Positions 42,343 through 53,527 of a stretch of 64,000 nucleotides of DNA are shown piece after piece. The position numbers and the translations under genes were made by a program. Positions within the stretch are counted from its first letter, which is position 1. Every line of letters starts with the position of its first letter. Source of the stretch: Endothia cerciana (Eukaryota > Ascomycota > Sordariomycetes > Diaporthales > Cryphonectriaceae); NCBI GenBank assembly GCA_026119935.1, contig JALRMH010000035.1:248001-312000 (forward strand), written 5' to 3'. The notes below the pieces were generated by a model. That model was not told where the DNA came from and did no database searches. It saw nothing but the letters and a program-made list of their open reading frames with translations.

Positions 42343-43176
42343 CTACGCCTCCTCCTTTCCCCCTTCGGAGGCTGTGATCTTCCCGACGCGGATCATCTCG
42401 ATCCAGCTGCTGAGGACCGTCTCCAGGGGGAACCACAGCCCCTCGTGCTCGCTGATCGGCGAGGCATAGTCGTACTCCCAGATCGTCATAAAGAAAAACG
42501 CACGGTGTCTCTCCTGGTCATACATCAAGCCCGCCTTGTGCCCCGCCCCGCCGTTGGCAGCGTAGACGGCAACGACGCGATCCGGGATACCCCCCTCCAG
42601 GTTTTCCCGGAACGAGGCTGCCCGCCCGAACATGTCGCCGGGCGTGAGCAGCCCGCTGGCCCAGAAGAAGAACGAGCCCAGGGCCCCGGCGGTGTCGAAC
42701 TCTCCCCCCATGGCGAGGCCGAGGAAGGCCTGTAGGCTGGGGTGGATGCGGGCTTGGTATGCCTCCGCCCCATCGCCTAGCCCCTCCCAGTACGACCGCC
42801 GCGGGAGGTCGTCGAGAGAATGGCCGCTGGCCAGCCAGCCGTGCTGGACGATGTAGTTGTGCAGGGCTGCGCATCGCGCGCAGTCGAGGGTGCCGTCGCC
42901 CCGAGCCGGGTTCTCTCCCGTCACCGGCAGGGGGTCGATATCGCTGGCTGATATGCTGTACGAGGTGGCCACAGACAGTGTCTCTGGATCCGGGCCATCC
43001 GTTTTCATCGTGCCATCCCACGGACTCGAGGAGCGAGGGTTGAGGCCAAGGTAGATAGAGATGGAGGCGATGCAAAGCGCAACGAGTACGTAAAGAGGCC
43101 GGGGCTGACTCTCAGCCTGTTCTCGGGGCCCTTGGACCGCTGTGCGTGCATGGTGTGGTTGAGGCATGCCAAACAT
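42343..43176 (-). CDS. Unknown type II membrane protein
   Basis: I use the first ATG (43176, MFGMPQPHHARTAVQG; a second Met is three codons on), because the frame further upstream to 43239 begins with TTG only. That gives 277 residues. A short basic N-tail is followed by one membrane segment (LYVLVALCIASISIYLGL), and the rest would face the lumen or outside. The main domain has a CARC pair (TLDCARCAALHNYIVQHGWL), LPRRSYWEGLGDGAEAY, LGLAMGGEFDTAGALGSFFF and AVYAANGGAGHKAGLMYDQE, and ends with FMTIWEYDYASPISEHEGLW and VLSSWIEMIRVGKI. This is a globular domain I do not recognise. It could be a secretory-pathway enzyme or chaperone of fungi; that is a guess. Confidence 0.6.
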   Translation of the reverse strand: MFGMPQPHHARTAVQGPREQAESQPRPLYVLVALCIASISIYLGLNPRSSSPWDGTMKTDGPDPETLSVATSYSISASDIDPLPVTGENPARGDGTLDCARCAALHNYIVQHGWLASGHSLDDLPRRSYWEGLGDGAEAYQARIHPSLQAFLGLAMGGEFDTAGALGSFFFWASGLLTPGDMFGRAASFRENLEGGIPDRVVAVYAANGGAGHKAGLMYDQERHRAFFFMTIWEYDYASPISEHEGLWFPLETVLSSWIEMIRVGKITASEGGKEEA

Positions 43177-44260
43177 GTGCTCGTCAACCACAACCACCAG
43201 CACTCGGTGGATGCATTCACTAGCCACAGTACCGCCCAAATCATGACTGGTAACAACCCCTGGTCGGTGTCTATCCAGATATTGTGTCTCCAGCCAGACC
43301 CCCCAACCTGAGACCCGAGTACACTCGTCCCCTGTTGGCTGAAGGGGGTGCGGCCTTCTCCCAGATGCATCACCGGGGGTGGTAACAGCAAGTCGTCGTC
43401 GCTGCGGTCATGCACTCCTACCACAGCCCCCGTCTCTCTGGATTCCGGCGCTAGGCCTGTGGGCACTCCTCAGCCTATATGGTAGTAGATCTCCTCCGGG
43501 ATGTGGCTGGGCTTACTTGTTTCGCAATCGTGGCTGCTTTCGCATTTTTTAAAACCGAGTTCCAGGCCAACGGCCATAAGCTGTGGTTCCCTATAGCCCT
43601 GAGCTAATCTCAAGCCGCGGCGTACGTCCCTCAACCCTTCGTGTGAGGGAACACAAGGTCGCCATTGACACCCGCCGGGAGTTGATTTGGTGAGGAGGGG
43701 GCGTCCATATTCATACTCGTCCAGCCAGCCTGATTGGCTTCATCTTCTCTTATCCGGGCCACTAAGCACTGTACTGTACTACTATAGTATATTCTACGCG
43801 CGGGTCTGCCACGCTAAACACTTTCACTAGGTTTTGGTAGTACCGTGGTAAGCTGTCTCGTCCTTTTGTGCCTCGTCCATTGCATTGTGTCGACCTAACT
43901 TGATCGTCATTACCGTGTACCTAAGAAGCGTGGACCCTGCCTCGGATAGACGCGCACTGTCGATGTAGGCCGCCGTTCGAACGTTGGGAGGAACCAACCC
44001 AGCAACCGCCGCACCGTCATTTCGACGAATTCTTCTGACAGTAGACCCATGACTGTTTGTTAGCCTACGGTTCTCTTCTCCCCCCCCCCCCCCGAGCCCA
44101 AAAGCGTGGCAAATCTACCGGGCTGTGCGCCTGCGTCCCAAGTCCTGTCCGTCTGCAGGTCCTGCCCGCCCCCCTCACCTGCGACCTCCAGTCACAACTG
44201 CCAGGTGTGGACGGCCTGACACTGACCAGACATCTTCATGCCATCTCGTGAGCCGCGGTG
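43177..44260. promoter_or_regulatory. Divergent intergenic region upstream of the histidine kinase
   Basis: 1.08 kb between the membrane protein (minus) and the histidine kinase (plus), so both promoters lie here. It contains a C run of about 14 bases near 44080-44094. No gene is seen. Confidence 0.45.
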
Positions 44261-47200
44261 ATGGTTCATGGCGCGCGAGGCACTGCAAAGGCGGGCGCCA
44301 TCTCGGAGGCGGCTCGGGAGGAGGAAGCTTTACGGTAAGCTGCCGCAGTCGCTGTCGCTGTCGCCAACGGCGCACAGCTTCTAACGCGCTGACTGTGCAC
44401 CAGATATGGAGCCTCTCTGCTAGCTGAATCCGTCATCAACGATACCGCCGCCTCCTTGGGCCCCTCGCTGCTGAACGTCTCGTCTGATACCATCTTGACT
44501 GCCTTTGCCCAGCTGGCAACCTTGAAGCTCAACGTAGAGCGAGCTCTCGTTTCTATCTTCGACGGCAGGCGCCAGCACATTGTCACAGAGGCGACCCAGT
44601 CCACCGTCATTGATCTGGGCCCAGACGATGTCCGGAGGGCCGCCAACGCCGAGGGCCACGTTCTCATGCTATCTGGTACCGCCATTCCACGGAGCCACGG
44701 CGCATGCGAGGCCGTCCTAAATCTTCCCGCCGTTCAGTCGTCGCTGCCGGGCGGCACCGTCCTGCCCGTCTTTGTGGTTCCTGATCTGACCCAGGATGAC
44801 CGATTCTCCTGCAAGCCCTACTTCAGGCAAGGCTCGCCACTTCGCTTCTATGCTGGCGTGCCCATCCGATCACCACAAGGAATCGATATTGGTGTTTGTT
44901 GCGTCTTCGACAGCAAGCCGCGGAAGAACCTTGACGCCCCCTCTCGGAGCTTCCTACGGACGACTGCCGCTCTTGTGATGTCGCACCTGCAGTCGAGGGT
45001 GTCGGCCGAGAGCTACCGCCGACACGAGCGCATGGTACGGGGCCTTGGGTCCATGGTCGAGGGGTCAGGGTCGATGTCCGAGTGGCGAGACATGCCCAAC
45101 CCGGAGTCCTTCGCTACTGTCGAAGGTAAAGAGGGCGGGTTGAATGCTGAGCAGCAGCGCATCCAGGGCCAGCCTGGCGAGTTAAATGCTGAGCAGCAGC
45201 GCATCCAGGGCCAGCCTGGCGAGTTTCCCACGCGCCCGGTACCCGTCTCTCTTCAGTCAGATCGAGATCCTAGAGAGGGCCTCGAAGTGGTTGCGCCGAC
45301 CGATAGCACAGAGACCCTCGCCTCAGGAACAACGGGGACCGATTCATTCCAGTCGAAACTGTCTCTCGCCAGCTCTACTTCCAGCAGCAAGAAAGATGAC
45401 GGCATGGTCATCACCGAGTCGCTATTCTCCCGCGCAGCCAACATCATCCGGGAATCAATCGAGGTCGAAGGAACTCTGTTCCTGGATGCCTCGATCGGCT
45501 CGTTTGGGGGCCTTGTCCCACAAAGAAGGAACACACCCCCACCAGACCAGGACCAGGACCGGGACCAGGACCAGCGTCGGTCCTCGGGAAGCAGCGGCGA
45601 TGAATCAGCTGGGACGGACGACAACACTGTCACCCCAAGATTTTGCCAGAATCTGGGATACTCTACATCCGATAGCTCAAGCATCAACGGTGAAACGGCA
45701 CCCACTGAGTTCGGTTCTGTCCCGGACACCATCCTGGAAAGGCTATTGCGTCGCTACCCCCGCGGTCAGGTATTCAACTTCGATGACGACGGCGCTGTCA
45801 TCTGGGCTGTGAGCGACTCGGAAGAGAGTGAGAATGGAACCTCGGCAGAAGCAGGTGACCAAGTACCAAAGCCGATAAAGCAGGTGCCTGATCGCCATAG
45901 GAGAAGCGACGGGGCGTTCCTCATCAGGATATTCTCAGGAGCTCGAAGTGTAGCCCTGCTCCCTCTTTGGGATTCCCTCGCCAAGAGATGGTACGCCGGC
46001 GGCTTTGTCTGGACAAGAGCTCGGGGCCGCGTCTTCACCGTGCAGGGTGAACTCAGCTACCTAAAGGCGTTTGGTGCCGCTATCATGGCGGAAATTGCGC
46101 GCTTGGACGTTCTGCGGGAGAATAAGGCGAAGGAGGATGTTCTCGGCTCACTCTCACACGAAATAAGATCCCCGCTCCACGGTGTCATCTTGGGAGTCGA
46201 GTTAATGCACGATTCCGTCTTGACCATCTTTCAAGAAGATGTGCTGCATACGATAGAAACCTGCGGCCGTACACTCCTCGATACATTGGATCACGTAAGT
46301 CCCCCCCCCCCCCCGGCCTGCTTCCTTGCATATGTCTCTTGAAATTGACCGACATCTTCCAGTTGCTTGATTTCAGCAAGGTCAATCACTTCCTGCAGCC
46401 GTCAGAACGAAGATCTCCAGACAGATATGGACGCGGTCTCGGCGCGAACTCGGTCGGGCGCAGCATTAAGGCCGGGATGATGAGCACTTTCTCGGACGTG
46501 AGCCTGGACCTGCTGCTGGAAGAGGTCGTAGAGAGTGTTCACGCCGGTTTCAGCTTCCAAAACACGTTAAGCAGATGGGCCACGAGAGACAAGCCCAGTA
46601 CTTCATATTTCGAACAAGCCGCCACTCTGAGGCGGTTAGAATCCGTCCGCCAGTTAGACACCAACGGTGTCGTCCCTGGAGCACCTCGACCGGAGACTGG
46701 TGTCGGCGTCCATCTCAATATTGATCCGAACGTTTCCTGGGGTTTCTACGCCCAACCTGGCGCCCTCCGGCGGGTTATCATGAACATATTCGGAAATGCA
46801 TTGAAATACACATCGAAGGGTAGCATCCTGGTATCGTTGACGCAGGAGCCAGTATTGTTGAAGAGGAAGTCGAGGCGGCGGACCATCGTCTTGACGGTCT
46901 CGGATTCTGGAAAAGGCATCAGCAGCGACTATCTGCAAAACCGATTATACACCCCCTTCTTCCAGGAGAACCAGCTGTCTGCTGGTGCCGGATTGGGTCT
47001 TAGTGTTGTCAAGCAGATTGTCCATGGGCTTGGGGGCCGCATCAGCGTCGAGAGCCGGGTCGACCACGGAACGACAGTCAGGGTTTTGATGCCACTTCGT
47101 CTTTCTAGTCCTAAATCCTCACCGGGTAGATCTCCGGCCAACTCAAACGATGACCTCGCGGGCCTAGTCCAGAAGCTTGAGGGGTCCTCGGTCACCCTCA

Positions 47201-48346
47201 TAGGCTTCCCCCAGGACTTCGATGAGGACCACCAACCACTCACTGCGGAAACTGCAAAATCACGGCTCGGCCCAATGCTCTTCTTGCAATCCATGTGTCA
47301 AAATCATCTCCAGCTGCGCGTACTTTCTCCTCTAGAACTGGTATCCGAGGTCCCGTCATTGTTCATCTGCGCGGAGCATGCTCTTGCCCAAATTCCCACC
47401 TTGCCCAGTCGACCTCCTGTGGTGGTCGCATGTGACAACGTCTTGGCTGCACACCAGCTCACCATTCAGTACGCCCCGATCACGTCACCCGTCACCGAAT
47501 GCTTCTCACAGCCGTAAGTGCAGACCCTTCCGATTTTCAATAACGAACATGTATCTGACTCGGGCAGTATCGGTCCACGAAAGCTGGCCAAGATTCTGGT
47601 GTTCGCCTTGGAACGATGGAGAGGCTTGCGGGCTTCAGAGTCGGGGCACGAGTTATCCTCGCCCGATGGGATTGGTGGTCAGGCCACTGCTGCGCTTCAA
47701 GAAGACCAGAGCTCTCCTTCAGAATTATCCCCACCCAAAGGACGCGATGGGCCGGCCTCTCCGATGCATCTTGCTCTACCACGCAGGCCAACCGGACCAT
47801 CTAGGTCCATATACAGGTCCGATCAAAGGGATATAACTACCACTACAGATGCCCCACCGCCCGGAGAGACTGAACCTCAATCGTCATCGGCCAAGGAGGA
47901 TGTCAGCTTCCTGCTCGTCGACGATAACGTGATAAACCTCAAGATTCTCGACTCGTACATGAGGAAGCTCAATCGAGACCACGACAGCGCCTCTAACGGA
48001 CTGGAAGCGGTGGAAGCCTGTCTTTCGAGAGCTGTCCAGTATCGGTGCATATTTATGGGTTTGTCACACAACGTTCTTTTCACTTGGTTTTCCCCTCAGA
48101 GAATATTGACTCTTTCTTTGAACATCAGATATATCCATGCCCGTCATGGATGGGCTAGAGGCGACGCGTGCCATCCGAGCTCACGAGCAGAAACACCAAC
48201 TCAAGCCGGCGCTCATCATTGCGCTTACTGGTCTTGCGTCAGCTCAGACACAGCAGGAGGCGTATGCCAGCGGAATTGATCTTTTCCTTACGAAACCGGT
48301 ACCGCTTAAGGAGCTTGGTCGGATCTTGGAAGCACATGACATCTAA
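44261..48346 (+). CDS. GAF-domain hybrid histidine kinase with receiver domain
   Basis: Five exons: 44261-44334, 44404-46294, 46363-47513, 47568-48058 and 48129-48346. Introns are 69, 68, 54 and 70 nt, all GT-AG and frame-preserving, giving 1274 residues. Order: a GAF sensor domain (about 45-210; ALVSIFDGRRQHIVTEATQS, FYAGVPIRSPQGIDIGVCC); a long low-complexity linker with a duplicated 14-residue unit; the dimerisation/phosphoacceptor domain with His610 in SLSHEIRSPLHG; an ATPase domain with N box (RRVIMNIFGNALKYTS), G1 (DSGKGIS), F (PFFQEN) and G2 (GAGLGLSVV) boxes; and a C-terminal receiver with the acidic pair in LLVDDNVINL, phosphoacceptor Asp1203 in DISMPVMDGLEA (codon split by intron 4) and Lys in FLTKPVPLKE. 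It should autophosphorylate and relay via an HPt protein to Ssk1/Skn7-type regulators in the cytosol. The signal is unknown. It converges with the flavoprotein gene, 249 bp away. Confidence 0.92.
45140..45223 (+). repeat. Tandem 42-bp duplication inside the histidine kinase
   Basis: Two adjacent copies (45140-45181 and 45182-45223) encode LNAEQQRIQGQPGE twice. They differ by one base (TTG/TTA), so the duplication is young. Confidence 0.95.
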
Positions 48347-48595
48347 GCCAGGAGTAGACAAAGCGCGGTCCTGCGGTAGCTGCAAGGGGATTTCCCTTCT
48401 CTGCAGCAGTACTACGACTTGCAGCGCGCTTGGGAAGAACACATGGTTATTGTTTTGTCCTTTCGAGAGGCGTCGGTTCATATACACGTATACCCATGCA
48501 GGCGTTCGGGGTCAGAGGAGATGCTCGGTTCAAAAGGCGGTAGCAATCCCACGAAGCACATCATTACAACATCATTACAAGCGTAAGTACATGAA

Positions 48596-50033
48596 TCAAT
48601 ATTTACCCGAGTCATAATCTCCAGCGAAGAAGAGATCACCCTCCGGACCATTCATGGCATTCCAAATGTTCCGCGGGTCAAGCTCGCGCTCGGCTTCTCT
48701 CTTGGTGGCCTCACCCGCCTCACCTCCGGCGGCGGCAATTTCAGCGGCGGATTCCTGCTTTGCTAGGGCAACTAAGACGCATGCATTGTCAGCGCGAAGG
48801 AATCTAATGCGCCAATGTCGACGACTGAGGCCCAGGCGTAGAACGTCTCACCATGTAGAAAGACCGCCGACCTCTTCCCAGAATACATCGCATGGGGCAC
48901 GTTGGTCGAGTGGTCGATGTTGTTGTCCCCGACGGCAAACACCATCGGGACGTTGGTCAGGTATCCATTGCTCTGGTTACCAGCGAGGCGACCGGCCTGC
49001 AGGGTGACACCCAGGTCCTCCCCGAGGCTGGACCGCTGCTCGCTGGGGAAGCTGGTGAGGAAGGCAGCCCGCTCGACGGAGGTCCCGTCGCCCAGGTCGA
49101 CACGGAAGAGGTCGTGCTCCGGATAGGTCGGGGCGCTCGGGTCACGACCGGCGCTGTCGGCCCCACCGTCGACGAGGCGGTCCAGCGCCGTCAGGGTCTG
49201 GTTGTAGACCGTCACGTTGTTGGCCGCCAGGTACGTCTCCCAGCCCGCGAACTCGGCCTCGGCCGAGGCGCGCACCGCGGGCGTATCTGTGCCGTTGATG
49301 AAGGCCACGAGGTCGCTGTTGAGGGTCGACACCTCACTGACCATGTCCGCGATCTTGTCCAGCGGCGCCATCAGGCCCAGGGCCTGGTCGGCGTGCTCGT
49401 ACCCGTCGCACCAGGGACACCAGTAGACGCCCTTGGCCCAGTTCTCCTGCAGGCCCGGGGTGGCGGGAATGATGTCCCGCAGGCCGGTGGCGAGGACGAT
49501 GCTCCTGGCGACGAACAGCGCGTCCTCGCCCGAGGGCAGCGCCACGCACACCGTGTAGGACGGGTTGCCATCTGTGGCATCCTGGGGCTCTATGCTGGTG
49601 ACGGTGCCGTTGGTCATGGAGATCGTGTCGTAGTAGGACAGCTTCTCGCGGGCGAGGTAGCGGAAGTATGCCGGGGTGATACCTGTGTCGCGCGCGAAGG
49701 CAGGTCTTTAGCTCGGTGGTCTCTCTCTCTCTCTCTCCCCCTCTCCCCGCCGCGCACAGGAGGAGACTTCAGCTCACCGTCGAGGCCGATCACATCGTGC
49801 ACATGCCGGGTGTCGGCGTTTCGATAATCCCCGGAGTCGATCATCAGGACGTTCCTGCGAACGCGAGCCAGCCCGCTCAGTGCACTCAGTCCCGCGGGAC
49901 CGCCTCCCACGACGATCGCGTCGTAGGAGCTATCGCTGCCGTCTCTTACATATTTCTCGCTACCGAGATCAGCGCTCGCAGCCGCGCTCAGGACGCAGGA
50001 GGACAGAACCGAGAGAATAGATAGGAATATCAT
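48596..50033 (-). CDS. Secreted thioredoxin-reductase-like FAD oxidoreductase with CPWC motif
   Basis: Minus-strand exons 50033-49778, 49682-48852 and 48771-48596 (introns 95 and 80 nt) encode 420 residues. I choose the ATG at 50033 because it begins a classical signal peptide (MIFLSILSVLSSCVLSAAAS); an upstream in-frame Met would bury it. The FAD dinucleotide-binding motif is YDAIVVGGGPAGLSALSG, followed by NVLMIDSGDYRN and HVHDVIGLDG. After intron 1 come ITPAYFRYLAREKLSYYDTI, SIVLATGLRDIIPATPG and the dithiol YWCPWCDGYEHA in the place of the redox CxxC of thioredoxin reductases. The second FAD motif is VFAVGDNNIDHST. The last exon, charged and rich in Ala/Glu, ends FFAGDYDSGKY. About four N-glycosylation sequons agree with secretion. 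The family includes dithiol oxidases such as GliT; this one is predicted to be extracytoplasmic. Substrate unknown. Confidence 0.85.
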
Positions 50034-51403
50034 AATTATCCGATTGTGTCGAGGGTAAATATTAGCACAAGGAGTCAACGAGAAAGGTCGAGGGCAAAGC
50101 CAGGGGACATACCATAGGCGTCTCACGAGGGTCCATCAAGCAGAGGGGTCTTATATGCCGGTCTCTCAGACAAAATAAATGGCGTACATCATGTGTTCCC
50201 CTCATCACGGACTCGATTAACGAAGGGCAGAGGGGTTGTTGTGTGTGTGTCTCAAATATGTCCCCGTTGGCCGAACAACATTTAGCGGTGTTGGTAGAGT
50301 TCCTGGGCACACTGGTATAAGCCACAGCAGACTAACTAATACATGCCGAGCCGATATTGACGTTCCATACACTATTATTTCTTTTCTCTTTCCTGCGAAG
50401 AGAAAGAGGCTTGATCTCCCTTCTAAATTCGGAATTTTTTTGGCCCATTGCAGGCCCCCAGATAAGAATGTAATGACCTGTCTGTGATTGTCACCTGGTG
50501 TTGCCAAGTGGACTAACCGCTCAATCATTGGTGTGGAACACATGTAAGTTGTGACCTGCAGGCCGGGGTGGTCGGTGGTACTAGCGTGACTCTACATGAG
50601 GTCACGCAAACATGTCGTGCTCATATGCGAGAGATCACAATGTAGACCGGATTCATAAGTCCTACAGAAGACAGAACGTCCGAGTACTATGCCATTTGTT
50701 GAATGGTTTGCTGTACCCCGTCGCAGGAGAAAATGTGAGCAGAGATGCCGACAGTGATGCAGGATCTCCTGCGATCTGCCTGGGTTAGCGCTTAGCATAT
50801 GCCCTATGCACAAGGGGGACAACGAGAGAGGCTTTACGTGGTCTAATCAGCTACCCAGAGCCTAATTAAGCCAGAAGGCCAGAGCCAAAAGGCTAGACAG
50901 CCAGAAATCCAGAGAGCTAGAAAGCTGTAAGCTGTGCTGGCTTTTGTAACAAATGGCTCTCATGACCGGAGTGGGCTTGCGCACGTAGGCTCCACGGTAT
51001 ACTTTGATCATTGAAGCATTGCAGCGGCTTCAGGCGCACTAGTGCTATAAAACCCACCGACGACACTATCCAGCATGATGCTCACGCGGGTTGCCAGCAC
51101 TGAATGCGGAGTCTCGAGAGGAAAGTCACTGTGATTTCAACTTGCACGACCGGCACCTTTCTGTCAAAGATGGCAAAAAGCTCCGCCCAAGAGCATCTTG
51201 TTTATTGCAATCTGCTTTGGTCTCCTAGCGGCCGAAAAGCCCCAGCCCGCTCTGGTTAACGTGGGGGTTTTTTGCGAATTCTTCTGGTGCCGGCGTACTA
51301 GAGGATGTATCAGCCAGGGGAACTTCCGCCACACATGAGCCGTACTGTCCCTGAGTCCTCCTTCCGCGGAAACTTCCCAGGAATTCTTTTTTTTTTTTGT
51401 GCC

Positions 51404-51498
51404 GGGCTCGGGTTTGAACGGGTGACCCTCCGGTTTGTAACTCGACTGCAGCAGATCTATCTGGTGCGCGCTATACCATTGAGTTAGGCAACGCGGAT
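51404..51498 (-). other. tRNA-like/SINE-like element with A-tail
   Basis: On the minus strand the segment reads CCTAACTCAATGGTATAGCG (box A-like) and, about 60 nt on, CCGTTCAAACCCG (box B-like). It ends GAGCCCGGCAC followed by a run of about 12 A (the T run at 51388-51399 of the plus strand). The acceptor and T stems do not pair properly, so it is not a working tRNA. A Pol III-type promoter followed by poly(A) is what a tRNA-derived retroposon looks like. A 10-bp inverted repeat (CTCGACTGCA at 51441 and TGCAGTCGAG at 51499) frames its 5' half. Confidence 0.35.
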
Positions 51499-51959
51499 TG
51501 CAGTCGAGGAGGTACCTGAATAACTCGAGATTAGTCTATAGCTTAGCCCTCCGCTTAGCTGTCGTAGAAAGAGACTTGCTCCACCGACCGTCCAAGCGGT
51601 ATGTATACAGTCCGAACAATCCTTTCCACCTTGTAGTGTAGCTCTGGTAGTCTTCCTGTATCCTCCGCCTTGCGTCGGCGCAGTGCAGCTTCACGGTACA
51701 GGCGGCAGCCTCTGCAGATAGAGTATCTAAGCGTACGCCCTAAGCTCCGTATGGCTGCTCAGGGTGTACTTGTGTGATCAAAAAACCCGACTTGAGCCAT
51801 AGCGCCAGCCGACGGTGTAACATGTGGCTTGCGAATATAAGCACACCGGTTTCGACTTTTCAAAGGGTGGTCCCCCTGGGCCTAATGCGCTGACGAAGGT
51901 GCTCTAGGAAGTAGGAGAGGAATTGGGATGTCACTCAAGAAGCGTCACGACAATTTTTT

Positions 51960-52260
51960 TGAACCACAATCATGTACGGCGCTGTCTGATGCGGAATGTG
52001 AAGTTTCCGTAGCGGGCCAGGGGGTGGTACGTACCAAGATAGGTATTTCGATGCGGTATTGTCCAAGACGGCCTGGTAGAGGATGTTCCCGCACCGCTGC
52101 TTTCGTAGAAGGCTCTGCCAAGGCGTTGCATCCCACTAGTACATAGGAAAGATGATACTTACCGGGTCATATCGACTGAGGAGTTTGTTGTATATTGACA
52201 CTGTCATACCCGACGGCTGCGGGGCACAGGGCCCCCTCGGAGAGTACCAAAACCATGTCC
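51960..52260 (-). pseudogene. Remnant exons of an unidentified gene
   Basis: On the minus strand, SGMTVSIYNKLLSRYDP runs up to a perfect donor (GTAAGT at about 52162). A TAG acceptor about 25-30 nt on joins, in phase, WDATPWQSLLRKQRCGNILY and QAVLDNTASKYLS, up to a second donor-like GTACGT near 52035. The implied intron is too short to be normal and no flanking exons could be followed in frame, so I take it as a fragment. I do not recognise the family. Confidence 0.3.
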
Positions 52261-53527
52261 GAGAAGAGCGTCAGAGCCCAAGGACGTACAGAAAGGGTAT
52301 GTTTGACATGCAGCGATGCTACCTATCAAGATAGTTAGAGATCACTCTGTTCAAGCCTGATGATGCCTTCAGAAGGAATTCAAAGGGAGCTTAGGCGCGA
52401 GGCGACCGTGTTCATGCCAGGATATTCCTGCTGGGCCTCCCAACCATCGTATATGAGAATAAGTTGAAAGGGACTCCGCGGAACAGCGGCCGTCGTGCTG
52501 GATCAGTTTGTTCTTCCGAGACCTAGTTCACGGCTCGGTGGGAAGCTAACCTCTATCTCGCAAAGGTTGGTCAGGAAGAGGCGTACCCGCCCCTGCACGA
52601 CTTCTATAATTCACCAAGCGCGGTTCTAGATATTTGTACAACACGGTGTGACGTAGCATATGTCTGCTCAGATTACTTCCAGGTCACCTTCAGCCATGTG
52701 TCCAAACATTGTCAGCTCAAACAGGTGGTGTATTAAGCCTTCACCGCATAGACTTGTCTGCTTGGGCTGCACATCGGTGTATGACCTTGGGAACTGGCCA
52801 GCTTCCTGCACAGATAGAAATGTCTCCTTGGCAGAGGGTCGAATCAAGAAGAAGCCACCGTCCTCCCTCTAGATACGGCGGTATACACGCTCAACCCCGC
52901 CATCCCCTGGGTCAAGTTTACCTTGAAAAGGGTGAGCCGACAGAGAACTTCCAAAAATAGACATGCCCGCGGAGAGTATCCACCTCCCGACCTCTGGATT
53001 GGGCGTCCCCGACAGTTGTCCGTCGAGTCAGGCTATGAGACCAAAACGCTCTAACAGACTTAGTTCGTATTCCATATAATTGTGGGCCCCCAACTGCCGT
53101 TCAAGTTCATAACGCTTGGATGGGCGCATGTGGCAGTCTTGGTGTCTTGAGGGTGGTAGTGACCTGAGGCACCTAGCTGGAGATACTTGAGGTCTCTCGG
53201 CACCTGCACTCGGCTTTAAGCATCCGCACTTGAGACAGAAGCCCATAATCATCGAAGAGGGTGTGAAGGTAGCAGGAGATTACAGGGCAGCGAAACCATG
53301 AGAATGCAATGTGGTGCTGGGTATGTTGAGACGGTATTCAGTGGACTGAAGGCAGATCCAGAATGGAACCACCGGATAAGTATACTGTTTCCGTATATTG
53401 AAAGACATTTGAGCTTTGCGCCGACCAAGATACCGTCTATCTGTCTATATGGAACGCGTTGGAGTCACTAAACGCCCAGGCCCATCATGAGATCGAGTGT
53501 CCAAACAAGATTCCTGACGGCCAACCT

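Larger units (their letters stand above)
50034..53527. other. Long gene-poor tract
   Basis: 3.5 kb without an intact gene. It holds a tRNA-like element (51404-51498) and a short spliced-looking remnant on the minus strand (51960-52260). Otherwise frames are short and unrecognised. Confidence 0.5.

Noticed and set aside
42343..43239. Start of the type II membrane protein at 43239
   Set aside because: The codon there is TTG. The first ATG in frame is at 43176.
48892..49827. A 311-codon plus-strand frame
   Set aside because: Antisense to the flavoprotein gene, whose FAD and CxxC motifs are decisive.
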